Source: Chloroflexi bacterium RBG_16_72_14 (GTDB lineage: Bacteria; Chloroflexota; Limnocylindria; Limnocylindrales; CSP1-4). Taken from it: a stretch of DNA of 12,811 nt. Made by a program: the position numbers and the translations under genes. This document shows positions 5,168 through 12,811 of this stretch, piece after piece (position 1 is the stretch's first letter; each line of letters opens with the position of its first letter). The notes beneath the pieces were generated by a model. It saw nothing but the letters and a program-made list of their open reading frames with translations, was not told where the DNA came from and searched no databases. The stretch is taken from assembly GCA_001797035.1 (NCBI GenBank), contig MGOE01000091.1:56073-68883 (forward strand), read 5' to 3'.

Positions 5168-6618
5168 CGGGCCCCATGTTCGACCTCGTGATCACCGGCG
5201 GACGCGTCCTGACCCCGGAGTCGGACGGGCTCCGAGACGTCGGCATCGCGGACGGGCGGATCGCCGCCATCGCGCCCGCTGCGACCCTGGACGCGGGGAG
5301 GTCGCCGGTCATCGACGCCATCGGCCGCCTCGTGCTCCCCGGCGGGGTGGAGCCCCACGCCCACATCCACGAGCCGGCCCACCGGGGCTGGACCGGGGGC
5401 GAGGAGGTCTGGCTCCAGTCGCCCGAGGCCGCGACCCGCGCGGCCGCCTTCGGTGGGACCACGACGGTCCTCTCGTTCGCGTTCCTCGGCGTCCATGCCC
5501 GCGAGGAGCGGCATCCGAGCCGCGCCGTCGAGGACCGTCGCGCCCTGTTCGCCGGCCGCAGCTACGTGGACTACGCGTTCCACCCGGCGCTGGTCGGCAA
5601 CGTCGGGGCGGACGTCGTCGGCGCCCTGGGCGAGGCCGTGGCGGACGGCACGCCCACGTTCAAGGCGTTCACGACCTGCGTCACCACGGCGCAGCGTGGC
5701 GTGAAGATGGACAACGGTCCGCTCCTGGACGTGCTGGGCGCGCTGTCGCGCGCGGGCGGGCTGCTGCTCGTCCACGCCGAGGACGACGAGCTGCTCACGT
5801 TCATGGAGGCGCGCCTGAGGGCCGAGGCGCGCGACCAGTGGTTCAACCTCCACCTGGTCCACAGCGCGCTGTCCGAGGACCTCGCGTTCCGGCGCGTCCT
5901 GCGGCTCGCCCGGGAGGCCGAGGCTGCCGTGTACTTCGTCCACGTCACTGCCCGCACCGGCGTCGACGCGATCGCTGAGGCCCGTGCCGCCGGCCGTCCC
6001 GCATACGGCGAGGTGCTCCACAACTACCTGTGCTTCACGTCGGACGACTACCGCTCGCCGGACGGCATGAAGATCCAGACGTACCCGGCGCTCAAGTCCG
6101 CCGACGACCGGGCGGCCCTGTGGGACGGTCTCGCGACGGGGCCCATCGCCACCGTGGGCACCGACGAGTACACCACCAGCCGGGCGGTCAAGACGGGCGG
6201 CCGCACCGTCGAGACCGCGTGTGGCGGCCACGCGGGGATCGAGACGCGCGGGATCGTCGCCTGGACCGAGGGGGTGGCCGCCGGCCGGCTCTCCGTGCGC
6301 CGGTTCGTCGACGTGTTCTCCGCCAACCCGGCGAAGCTCGTCGGCCTGTACCCCCGCAAGGGCGCGATCGCCGTGGGCAGCGACGCCGACCTCGTGATCT
6401 GGGACCGGTCCGACGAGCGCGTGATCACGCTCGACGACCTCCATCACGACTCGGACTACAGCATCTGGGAGGGGTTCCGGGCGAAGGGCTGGCCCGCGAC
6501 CGTGATCTCCCGGGGTCGGGTGATCGTGGACGGCGGACGGCTGCTCGGGACACCTGACCACGGGCAGTGGCTGCCCCGGACCATCGATCCCGCGGTGCTG
6601 CGCGGGCCCGCCTGCTGA
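5164..6618 (+). CDS. Hydantoinase/dihydropyrimidinase-like cyclic amidohydrolase
   Basis: This 484-residue member of the D-hydantoinase/dihydropyrimidinase/dihydroorotase group of metal-dependent amidohydrolases would hydrolyse a cyclic amide C-N bond. Metal and catalytic positions are H65-A-H67 (PHAHIHEP), K167 in PTFKAFTT (expected carbamylated lysine bridging two metals), H204 (LLVHAEDDE), H260 (FVHVTA) and D334 (VGTDEYTT). EVLHNYLCFT (283-292) matches the EVCPQYL region. All ligands are present, but the usual HTH is HAH and the usual Asp-His after strand 8 is Asp-Glu, so the substrate may differ from hydantoin or dihydrouracil. The GTG at 5164 is chosen because it forms a GTGA overlap with the LLM stop; an ATG at 5176 is the alternative, and neither has a good Shine-Dalgarno. 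The dehydrogenase gene starts 13 bases after the stop. Confidence 0.88.
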   Translation: MTGPMFDLVITGGRVLTPESDGLRDVGIADGRIAAIAPAATLDAGRSPVIDAIGRLVLPGGVEPHAHIHEPAHRGWTGGEEVWLQSPEAATRAAAFGGTTTVLSFAFLGVHAREERHPSRAVEDRRALFAGRSYVDYAFHPALVGNVGADVVGALGEAVADGTPTFKAFTTCVTTAQRGVKMDNGPLLDVLGALSRAGGLLLVHAEDDELLTFMEARLRAEARDQWFNLHLVHSALSEDLAFRRVLRLAREAEAAVYFVHVTARTGVDAIAEARAAGRPAYGEVLHNYLCFTSDDYRSPDGMKIQTYPALKSADDRAALWDGLATGPIATVGTDEYTTSRAVKTGGRTVETACGGHAGIETRGIVAWTEGVAAGRLSVRRFVDVFSANPAKLVGLYPRKGAIAVGSDADLVIWDRSDERVITLDDLHHDSDYSIWEGFRAKGWPATVISRGRVIVDGGRLLGTPDHGQWLPRTIDPAVLRGPAC

Positions 6619-6631
6619 GCTGGAGCGCGTC

Positions 6632-7657
6632 ATGAAGGCCGTCGTCTACGACCAGCCCCGGTCCATCTCCGTGCGCGACGTGCCGGACCCGGTCCCCGGG
6701 CCGGGCGAGGTCCTGGTCCGGATCGAGATGTGCGGCATCTGCGGGACCGACGCGCACATCCACGCCGGGCGGTTCTTCTCCGAGTACCCGCTGATCCCGG
6801 GCCACGAGCCCACCGGCCGCGTCGCGGCGGTCGGGGAGGCGGTGACGTCGGTGGCGGTGGGGCAGCGGGTGGCGGTCAACGGCAACACCGGGTGCGGCGG
6901 CTGCGGGTCGTGCCGGGACGGGTACCCGCTGATGTGCCGGAACCTGCGCTGCCTCGGGGTCAACGGACCCGGCGGCTTCGCCGAGCTGATGCTGGCCCCG
7001 GAGGCGAACGTGTTCCCGGCCGACGACCTGCCGGTCGAGGTGGCCGTCCTGGCCGAGCCCACGGCCTGTGCGATGCACGGCATGGAGATCCTCCGTCCGG
7101 CGCCCGGCGCCGACGTGCTGGTGTTCGGGGCGGGACCCACGGGGCTGATCCTCGCCCAGCTCATCCTCCACTGCGGCGCGTCGCGGGTGACCGTCGCCGC
7201 GCCCAGCGTGTTCAAGCTGGACCTCGCCCGGTCGTTCGGGATCCCGGTCACCATCGTCGCCGACCGCGCCGACGCCGCGGCCACGGCCGCCCGCGCCCGG
7301 GCGATCGCGCCCGACGGCTTCGACATCGTGGTGGATGCGACAGGTTCCGCGGCCGTCACCGAGCAGGCCGTGCCGCTGGCGAAGGACCGCGGGACGGTGC
7401 TCGTGTACGGCGTGACGGACCCGGCGGACCGGGTCGCGCTGAGCCCCTACGACGTGTACCGGCGGGAGCTCACGATCAAGGGCTCGTTCGCGCAGGTGTC
7501 CAGCTTCCCGAAGGCGCTGGCGATGCTCCGCAGCGGCCATGTCCGCACGGCGGGGATCATCACCCACCGGTTCCCGCTGGACCGGTTCGCCGACGCGCTC
7601 GACGCGCTGCGCCACGACCCGGCCTGCCACAAGGCGGTGGTGGTGCCCGCCGCCTGA
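6632..7657 (+). CDS. Zinc-dependent medium-chain alcohol dehydrogenase (sorbitol/threonine dehydrogenase-like)
   Basis: This 341-residue MDR enzyme has both zinc sites. Catalytic ligands are C37 (CGICGTD), H58-E59 (GHEP) and E142 (AEP). The structural site is C88, C91, C94 and C102 (GCGGCGSCRDGYPLMC). The Rossmann loop is GAGPTG (166-171). At the end of the second strand, where NAD enzymes usually carry Asp, there is A190 followed by PSVFK, which may favour NADP; this is an inference. It should interconvert a secondary alcohol or polyol and its carbonyl. GGAG (6622-6625) lies 6 bases before the ATG. Only 13 bases separate it from the amidohydrolase, so it is third in the operon and may act on a product of ring cleavage. 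It is only distantly related to the zinc-free MDR protein at 371-1369. Confidence 0.92.
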   Translation: MKAVVYDQPRSISVRDVPDPVPGPGEVLVRIEMCGICGTDAHIHAGRFFSEYPLIPGHEPTGRVAAVGEAVTSVAVGQRVAVNGNTGCGGCGSCRDGYPLMCRNLRCLGVNGPGGFAELMLAPEANVFPADDLPVEVAVLAEPTACAMHGMEILRPAPGADVLVFGAGPTGLILAQLILHCGASRVTVAAPSVFKLDLARSFGIPVTIVADRADAAATAARARAIAPDGFDIVVDATGSAAVTEQAVPLAKDRGTVLVYGVTDPADRVALSPYDVYRRELTIKGSFAQVSSFPKALAMLRSGHVRTAGIITHRFPLDRFADALDALRHDPACHKAVVVPAA

Positions 7658-7698
7658 CGGCGCGCGTCGTGCCCGACCCGGACGCGCCGGGCGCAGAA

Positions 7699-7735
7699 CC
7701 GCCGGCCGCAGCTGGGGGGAGACCGCGGCCGGCGG
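7699..7735. terminator. Perfect 11-bp hairpin between convergent genes, bidirectional terminator
   Basis: CCGCCGGCCGC (7699-7709) pairs perfectly with GCGGCCGGCGG (7725-7735) across a 15-base G-rich loop. It sits between the dehydrogenase stop (7657) and the citrate synthase stop on the other strand (7757). There is no T-tract, a common state in very GC-rich genomes. Confidence 0.65.
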
Positions 7736-7756
7736 GTAGATGGTCGGGAGCGGCGG

Positions 7757-9073
<1,317 letters not shown>

Positions 9074-9456
9074 TGCGGTTCCACTCCTTCGGTGCGCCGC
9101 GACTCCGCCTCCCGCTCCGACATCGGCCCGGGGGCGCGTGGGTGTTGTCGGCACCATCGTCCTCCGGCTGGCAAGCCGGAAGGGCCGGAGGGCCCGCCCC
9201 GCGACAGGCCGCTCGTCGGTTTCGTCGCAAGCGGAGGGTCCGGCCGTGGCCGGCGCGCCGGGGTTCCGGCCCGCCGGGGCCGGCGCGCGGCGGTCGGGTG
9301 TGGTCCGGGGCGGTGCGGGCGGGCAACTGGTACGAGGGGTCGGTCTGGTCGGGACCATCGGGCCGGGGAGGTCTGGAGTCGCCCCGGCCTACGGTCAGGG
9401 CGAACCCGGAAACCGCCGGTGTCCTGCCCGCGACCCCCCGACAGCCGCCCGAGACC
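9074..9456. other. 383-base intergenic region between divergent gltA and CAP genes
   Basis: No gene is supported here; open frames are GC-driven and Arg/Pro/Gly-rich. It holds the citrate synthase ribosome binding site (near 9084-9089), a hairpin at 9164-9186 (CCGGC/GCCGG with a bulge and CCT/AGG extension), a perfect 12-bp palindrome CCGGCGCGCCGG (9250-9261), a G-run cluster near 9307-9338 that could form a G-quadruplex on the plus strand, and the promoter-like element at 9351-9417. No convincing gltA promoter was found on the minus strand. Confidence 0.6.
9351..9417 (+). promoter_or_regulatory. Duplicated promoter-like element, copy 1 (upstream of CAP gene)
   Basis: GGGACCATCGGGCCGGGGA (9351-9369) is followed by CTACGGT (9389-9395), then CGAACCCG (9401-9408) and ACCGCC (9412-9417). 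TACGGT fits a TANNNT -10 box and would start transcription about 55 bases before the CAP start. The same blocks in the same order occur at 10410-10473. Which block acts as -35 or as an activator site is unknown. Confidence 0.55.
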
Positions 9457-10380
9457 ATGACCCGGACCTTCGACCTCCTCGCCCGCATGCTCGCCCCGGT
9501 CACCGACCCGCGCCGGTTCACGGCGGGCGTCGCGCTCGTGTTCGCCGTCACCGCCGTCGGCCTGCTCGCGGTGCCGCCGGCCGCCCTGGCCTGGGACATC
9601 GGCGAGTACAGCTCGTCGTCCGAGTCGCAGCTGATCTCGATGCAGAACCAGGCCCGCGCCTCGGCCGGCAAGAAGGCGCTCAAGCTGGACACGGCGCTGC
9701 GCAAGGTCGCCCGGTGGCGCAGCAAGGACATGATCGATCGCGACTACTTCTCGCACACGATCAAGGGCACCGACCACAACGTGTTCTGGTACCTGCAGCA
9801 CGAGTACGGGTACTGCTTCAAGCTCGCGGGCGAGAACATCGGGACCGTGACCTGGCCGGGCGCCAGCGTGGAGGACGCGACGAGCTGGGTGTTCAACGCG
9901 TTCATGGACTCGTCCGGGCACCGGGCCAACATCATGGGCAAGGCCTGGGACGTGGTCGCCGTCGGCGCCTACAAGGGATCCGGCGACACGTTCATGTGGA
10001 CGGTCCTGTTCGCCGACAGGTGCGGCTCGAGCACGCCCGCGGCCACGCCCAGGCCGACCCCCAAGCCGACCGCCAAGCCGAAGCCCAAGCCCGCGGCGAC
10101 GCCCAGGCCCACGCCGCGGCCGACGCCCCGGCCGACACCCAGGCCGACGACCACGGCGACGCCCGAGCCCACGCCGACCTGGACGCCCTTCGTGTTCGTC
10201 CCGCCGACGCCGGACCTCACGGCGACACCCGCCGACCCGCCCGTGACGACGACCGAGCCCGGCGGCGGGCCCGCCGGCGCGGTGCCGCCCGGCCAGCTGC
10301 GGGTCATCGACGTGCCGTCCGAGCTGGGACTGGTGGACTCGATCCTCGAGAGCGTCGCCGCCCGGTTCTTCGGGCAGTAG
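9457..10380 (+). CDS. Secreted CAP-domain (SCP/YkwD-like) protein with Pro/Thr-rich tail
   Basis: This 307-residue exported protein starts with a basic N-region and a hydrophobic segment (about 21-45, ending PPAALA before WD), a likely signal peptide. The CAP domain (about 50-188) has QNQARASAGKKALKLDTALRKVARWRSKDM, then H100 (YFSHT), E126 (AGENIG) and H155 (SSGHRANIM), the cavity residues of the superfamily. C120 and C189 could form a disulfide outside the cell. A Thr-Pro-Arg/Lys-Pro linker (193-244) follows, then an acidic and Pro/Thr stretch and a conserved-looking amphipathic end, VPSELGLVDSILESVAARFFG. YkwD-type bacterial CAP proteins are extracellular with mostly unknown roles. No Shine-Dalgarno precedes 9457, but the signal peptide begins properly there. 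Confidence 0.88.
   Translation: MTRTFDLLARMLAPVTDPRRFTAGVALVFAVTAVGLLAVPPAALAWDIGEYSSSSESQLISMQNQARASAGKKALKLDTALRKVARWRSKDMIDRDYFSHTIKGTDHNVFWYLQHEYGYCFKLAGENIGTVTWPGASVEDATSWVFNAFMDSSGHRANIMGKAWDVVAVGAYKGSGDTFMWTVLFADRCGSSTPAATPRPTPKPTAKPKPKPAATPRPTPRPTPRPTPRPTTTATPEPTPTWTPFVFVPPTPDLTATPADPPVTTTEPGGGPAGAVPPGQLRVIDVPSELGLVDSILESVAARFFGQ
10033..10188 (+). repeat. Degenerate repeat encoding TP(R/K)P linker
   Basis: Residues 193-244 of the CAP protein are built from T-P-R-P and K-P units, including four near-identical TPRP units at 215-230. The composition is cationic and proline-rich, typical of an extended cell-wall-spanning or polysaccharide-binding linker. The DNA repeat may vary in unit number between strains. 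Confidence 0.75.
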
Positions 10381-10389
10381 CGGGCCCCG

Positions 10390-10406
10390 CGCGGGTCCCA
10401 CCCGCG
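10390..10406. terminator. Stem-loop just after the CAP gene
   Basis: CGCGGGT (10390-10396) and ACCCGCG (10400-10406) form a 7-bp stem with a CCC loop, 10 bases after the stop. An alternative stem, GGTCCCA (10394-10400) with TGGGACC (10409-10415), overlaps it and excludes it; its right arm runs into copy 2 of the promoter-like element. No T-tract is present. Confidence 0.4.
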
Positions 10407-10409
10407 GCT

Positions 10410-10473
10410 GGGACCATCGGGCAGGGGACCGCACCGCACCCCACCGCTACGGTGACGACCGAACCCGACCGCC
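10410..10473 (+). promoter_or_regulatory. Duplicated promoter-like element, copy 2 (upstream of ABC transporter)
   Basis: GGGACCATCGGGCAGGGGA (10410-10428) matches copy 1 at 18 of 19 bases. CTACGGT (10447-10453), CGAACCCG (10460-10467) and ACCGCC (10468-10473) follow. Spacing between blocks differs from copy 1 by one or a few bases. It gives the ATPase gene its own promoter, with a leader of about 40 bases. Confidence 0.55.
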
Positions 10474-10501
10474 CACCCGCACCCGGAGCCGATCGAGCCC
10501 G

Positions 10502-11329
10502 ATGACCCTGCAATCGCCCCCGGCACCCGACCCCGCCGCCACCCCAACCGGGACCGGCGCCGCCGGCGCACCCGCGCGAACCGCCATCCTCGAGGCCCGC
10601 CAGCTCACCAAGCAGTACCGGCTGCCCGGTGAGACCGTCGAGGCCGTGCGGGGCGTGAGCCTGCAGGTCGCGCCCGGCGAGTTCGTGGCGCTGATGGGCC
10701 CATCGGGCTCGGGCAAGAGCACGCTGCTCCAGCTGCTCGGCGGGCTCGACCGCCCGACGAGCGGCGACGTCCTGCTCGAGGGCGAGCCAATCGGCCGCCT
10801 GTCGGACGAGGACGCCACCCGCCTCCGCCGCGAGCGGACGGGCTTCGTGTTCCAGTCGTTCAACCTGGTGCCGCTGCTCAACGTGGTGGAGAACGTGGGG
10901 CTGCCGTTCACGATCGCCGGGCAGGACCCGCGGTCGGGCGACCTCGCGGTCCGGATCCGGGACGCGATCGCACTGGTGGAGCTGACCGGCAAGGAGCGCC
11001 ATCGCCCCGACCAGCTCTCGTCCGGGGAGCAGCAGCGGGTCGCGGTCGCCCGGGCGATCGTCACCCGGCCGGCCCTGCTGTTCGCCGACGAGCCCACCGG
11101 CAACCTCGACTTCACGACCGGGCTCGGCATCCTCGATGCCCTGTGGCGCACGTGCGTGGACCGCGGCCAGACGATCGTGCTCGTCACCCATGACGCCAAG
11201 GCCGCGGCGTACGCGGACCGCGTGCTGGTCGTCGGCGACGGGCGGATCCGGGACGAGATCGCCCTGGGCCGGCGCGAGGACCACGGCGCGGCGCCCCTGA
11301 TCGCCCGCCTGGCGCAGCTGGGCCTCTAG
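10502..11329 (+). CDS. ABC transporter ATP-binding protein (MacB/LolD type)
   Basis: This 275-residue ATPase of the MacB/LolD/FtsE group drives a mechanotransmission-type transporter at the inner face of the membrane. Walker A is GPSGSGKS (66-73), the Q-loop is at Q118 (FVFQSFNLVPLLNVVENV, a group hallmark), the signature is LSSGEQQRVAVARA (172-185), Walker B is ALLFADEPTGNLD (191-203), and the switch His is H230 (VTHD). A Pro/Ala/Thr-rich N-terminal extension of about 28 residues precedes the domain and is unusual; internal starts are possible but lack a better ribosome site. The permease gene begins 9 bases after the stop, so the two form one transporter. The substrate is unknown. Confidence 0.93.
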   Translation: MTLQSPPAPDPAATPTGTGAAGAPARTAILEARQLTKQYRLPGETVEAVRGVSLQVAPGEFVALMGPSGSGKSTLLQLLGGLDRPTSGDVLLEGEPIGRLSDEDATRLRRERTGFVFQSFNLVPLLNVVENVGLPFTIAGQDPRSGDLAVRIRDAIALVELTGKERHRPDQLSSGEQQRVAVARAIVTRPALLFADEPTGNLDFTTGLGILDALWRTCVDRGQTIVLVTHDAKAAAYADRVLVVGDGRIRDEIALGRREDHGAAPLIARLAQLGL

Positions 11330-11338
11330 CCCCCCGAC

Positions 11339-12811
11339 ATGCGCGGCCTGGTCCCGTACGCCTGGCGCAGCCTCGTCGCGAGGCCCGCCCGCACCCTGCT
11401 CACGGTGTTCGGGATCGCGATCGGCGTGGCCGTGCTGGTCGCTGCGCTGGCCGTGAACGCCGGCCTCGACGCCTCGATCGACCGGACCGTCGCGTCGCTC
11501 GCCGGCCGCGCGGACCTCCGGGTCGCCGCCTTCACCGAGGCCGGGCTGTCGGGCGAGACGCTCGACGCCGCGGACGGCGTGCCGGGCGTCGCCCTCACCG
11601 CCCCCGCGATCGAGCGCCGGTCGTTCCTCGCGCCACGGACCGGCCGGCCGCCCGTCACCGACCCCGTCACGGTGCTGGGGATCGATCCCGACCGCGAGCC
11701 CCGCGTCCGCGACCTCGTGCTGGTCCGCGGCACCGCGCTCACCGGGCCGGCGGGGGCCGAGGCGCTCGTGCCCGAACGCCTGGCTGCCGCGGAGGACCTG
11801 GACGTGGGCAGCGAGCTCGGCATCCTGGGCGCCGGGGCGCCGGTTCGCGTCACGGTCGTCGGGATCCTCGCGGGCGACGGGCCGGCGCTCGGGTCGTCGG
11901 GCCGCACGGTGGTCCTGCCGATCGTCGTCGCTGCGACTCTCGTCGCCCCGGACGAGGGAAGCCCCGGGGCGGAGACGCCGCTGAGGGGGATCACGCGCAT
12001 CGACGTGGTGCTGGCCGCGGGCGCCGACGCGGCGACCGTCACCGCCGGCCTGGAGGCTGCGCTGACCGCCGAGCCGTACGTGCTGTCCGCGCCCCGGGAC
12101 GTGGCCGCGACGCTCCGGGCGTCAAGCGCCGACGTGCGCGCGATGATGGCGCTGCTGGCGGCGATCACGCTGTTCGCGGCCGCGTTCCTGATCCTCAACA
12201 CGCTCGCGATGACGGTCGTCGAGCGGATCCGCGAGCTGGGGCTCCTGCGGGCCGCGGGCGCCGGGCGCGGCCAGGTGGTCCGCGTGGTGGTGACCCAGGC
12301 CGGGGTGCTCGGGACGGCCGGCTCCGTCCTGGGGCTCGCGCTGGGCGGGCTGCTGGCCGGGTTCGTGGCGACGTGGCTGCGCGCGTCGGGCAGCGTGGCG
12401 ATCGACGCCCCGGTCCTCGCACCCGGGGTGCTGGTGGCCGGGTTCCTGGGCGGGCTCGCCGTGACGATGGTGGCCGCGCTCGAGCCGGCCCGCCGGGCCG
12501 CCGGCGTGAGCCCCGTGGCCGCGCTGCGCTCCCGCGCGGACCCCACCGTGGCCGTCCGGGCGCGCTCGCGCTGGCTGATCGCGGTGGTCGCCGTGGTGGG
12601 GGTGCTGGCCGTGGTGCTGCTGCCCGGCGCGGCCGCGACGTCCTCGGCCGTGGCCAGGACCGCCGCCGTCTACGTGGTGCTGCTGGCCGCCGTGCTCCTC
12701 ACCCCGGTGCTGCTCGGGCCGCTGGGTCGGGTGGCCGGGCTCCCGTTCGCGCTCGCCTTGCGGCTCGAGGAGCGGCTCGCCCGCGCGGCGATCGCGCGCG
12801 ACCGGGGGCGG
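11339..12811 (+). CDS. FtsX/MacB-family ABC transporter permease, 3' end beyond window
   Basis: The frame is open for 491 codons to the right edge with no stop. It begins MRGLVPYAWRSLVARPARTLLTVFGIAIGV, the typical first cytoplasmic and membrane segment (TM1 about 17-40). An extracytoplasmic MacB-like domain follows (about 41-262). The FtsX domain has three membrane segments (about 268-292, 315-345, 360-382) with hallmarks NTLAMTVVERIRELGLLRAAGA (287-308) and EPARRAAGVSPVAALR (382-397). Two further hydrophobic segments (412-430, 442-462) and EERLARAAIARDRGR at the edge look like the start of a second FtsX module, as in the large two-module permeases of about 800 residues. No Shine-Dalgarno precedes the ATG; coupling with the ATPase is likely. 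Such pairs export lipoproteins, peptides or drugs or act in envelope remodelling. Confidence 0.9.
   Translation, partial: MRGLVPYAWRSLVARPARTLLTVFGIAIGVAVLVAALAVNAGLDASIDRTVASLAGRADLRVAAFTEAGLSGETLDAADGVPGVALTAPAIERRSFLAPRTGRPPVTDPVTVLGIDPDREPRVRDLVLVRGTALTGPAGAEALVPERLAAAEDLDVGSELGILGAGAPVRVTVVGILAGDGPALGSSGRTVVLPIVVAATLVAPDEGSPGAETPLRGITRIDVVLAAGADAATVTAGLEAALTAEPYVLSAPRDVAATLRASSADVRAMMALLAAITLFAAAFLILNTLAMTVVERIRELGLLRAAGAGRGQVVRVVVTQAGVLGTAGSVLGLALGGLLAGFVATWLRASGSVAIDAPVLAPGVLVAGFLGGLAVTMVAALEPARRAAGVSPVAALRSRADPTVAVRARSRWLIAVVAVVGVLAVVLLPGAAATSSAVARTAAVYVVLLAAVLLTPVLLGPLGRVAGLPFALALRLEERLARAAIARDRGR

Noticed and set aside
4930..6633. 567-codon minus-strand open frame opposite the amidohydrolase
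   Set aside because: Longer than the real gene but without motifs; the opposite frame has all the amidohydrolase metal ligands.
10033..10188. Short-repeat block considered as a CRISPR or intergenic repeat array
   Set aside because: The repeats are in frame and encode TPRP units of the CAP protein linker; no spacers or uniform repeat length.
11326..12546. 406-codon minus-strand open frame opposite the permease
   Set aside because: Ser/Ala/Thr/Arg-rich antisense product; the plus strand encodes an FtsX-type permease open to the window edge.

Overview
The window comes from a very GC-rich bacterium, probably a free-living soil or freshwater aerobe. Inferred evidence is a type-II citrate synthase on the chromosome, an LLM-class (F420/FMN) oxidoreductase, a CAP-domain secreted protein with a Pro/Thr/Arg/Lys-rich tail, and sparse Shine-Dalgarno sites. 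The secreted CAP protein with a long TPRP-type linker suggests a GC-rich Chloroflexota lineage (for example Limnocylindria-like), but an actinobacterium cannot be excluded from sequence reading alone. I see no phage, IS or CRISPR material.

Layout, left to right. The left edge (1-207) holds no convincing gene, only stem-loops downstream of a minus-strand tRNA-His(GTG) at 208-284. Next is a divergent pair: a zinc-free quinone-oxidoreductase-like MDR enzyme (371-1369, minus) and a TetR regulator (1498-2145, plus). Two tandem operator-like inverted repeats lie between them, one exactly in the -35/-10 spacer of the MDR promoter. A DmdA/GcvT-like folate-dependent methyltransferase gene (2213-3367, plus) follows, then a convergent hairpin and a minus-strand MazE/MazF-type toxin-antitoxin pair (3420-3988).

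Divergent from the antitoxin is a tight three-gene plus-strand operon (4094-7657): an LLM-class oxidoreductase, a hydantoinase/dihydropyrimidinase-like amidohydrolase, and a zinc-type medium-chain alcohol dehydrogenase. The overlap and spacing (4-base overlap, then 13 bases) argue for one pathway, plausibly oxidation and hydrolysis of a cyclic amide followed by oxidoreduction of an alcohol or aldehyde. This is the best candidate for an undescribed catabolic system here. A perfect 11-bp hairpin separates it from the convergent citrate synthase gene (7757-9073, minus).

A 383-base GC-rich gap then leads to the secreted CAP-domain protein (9457-10380, plus) and a MacB/LolD-type ABC transporter: ATPase 10502-11329, and an FtsX-family permease from 11339 that is open to the right edge. 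The regions upstream of the CAP gene and of the ABC genes share a duplicated promoter-like element (a GGGACCATCGGGC block, a CTACGGT box about 25 bases further on, then CGAACCCG), suggesting shared control of two envelope-related units.
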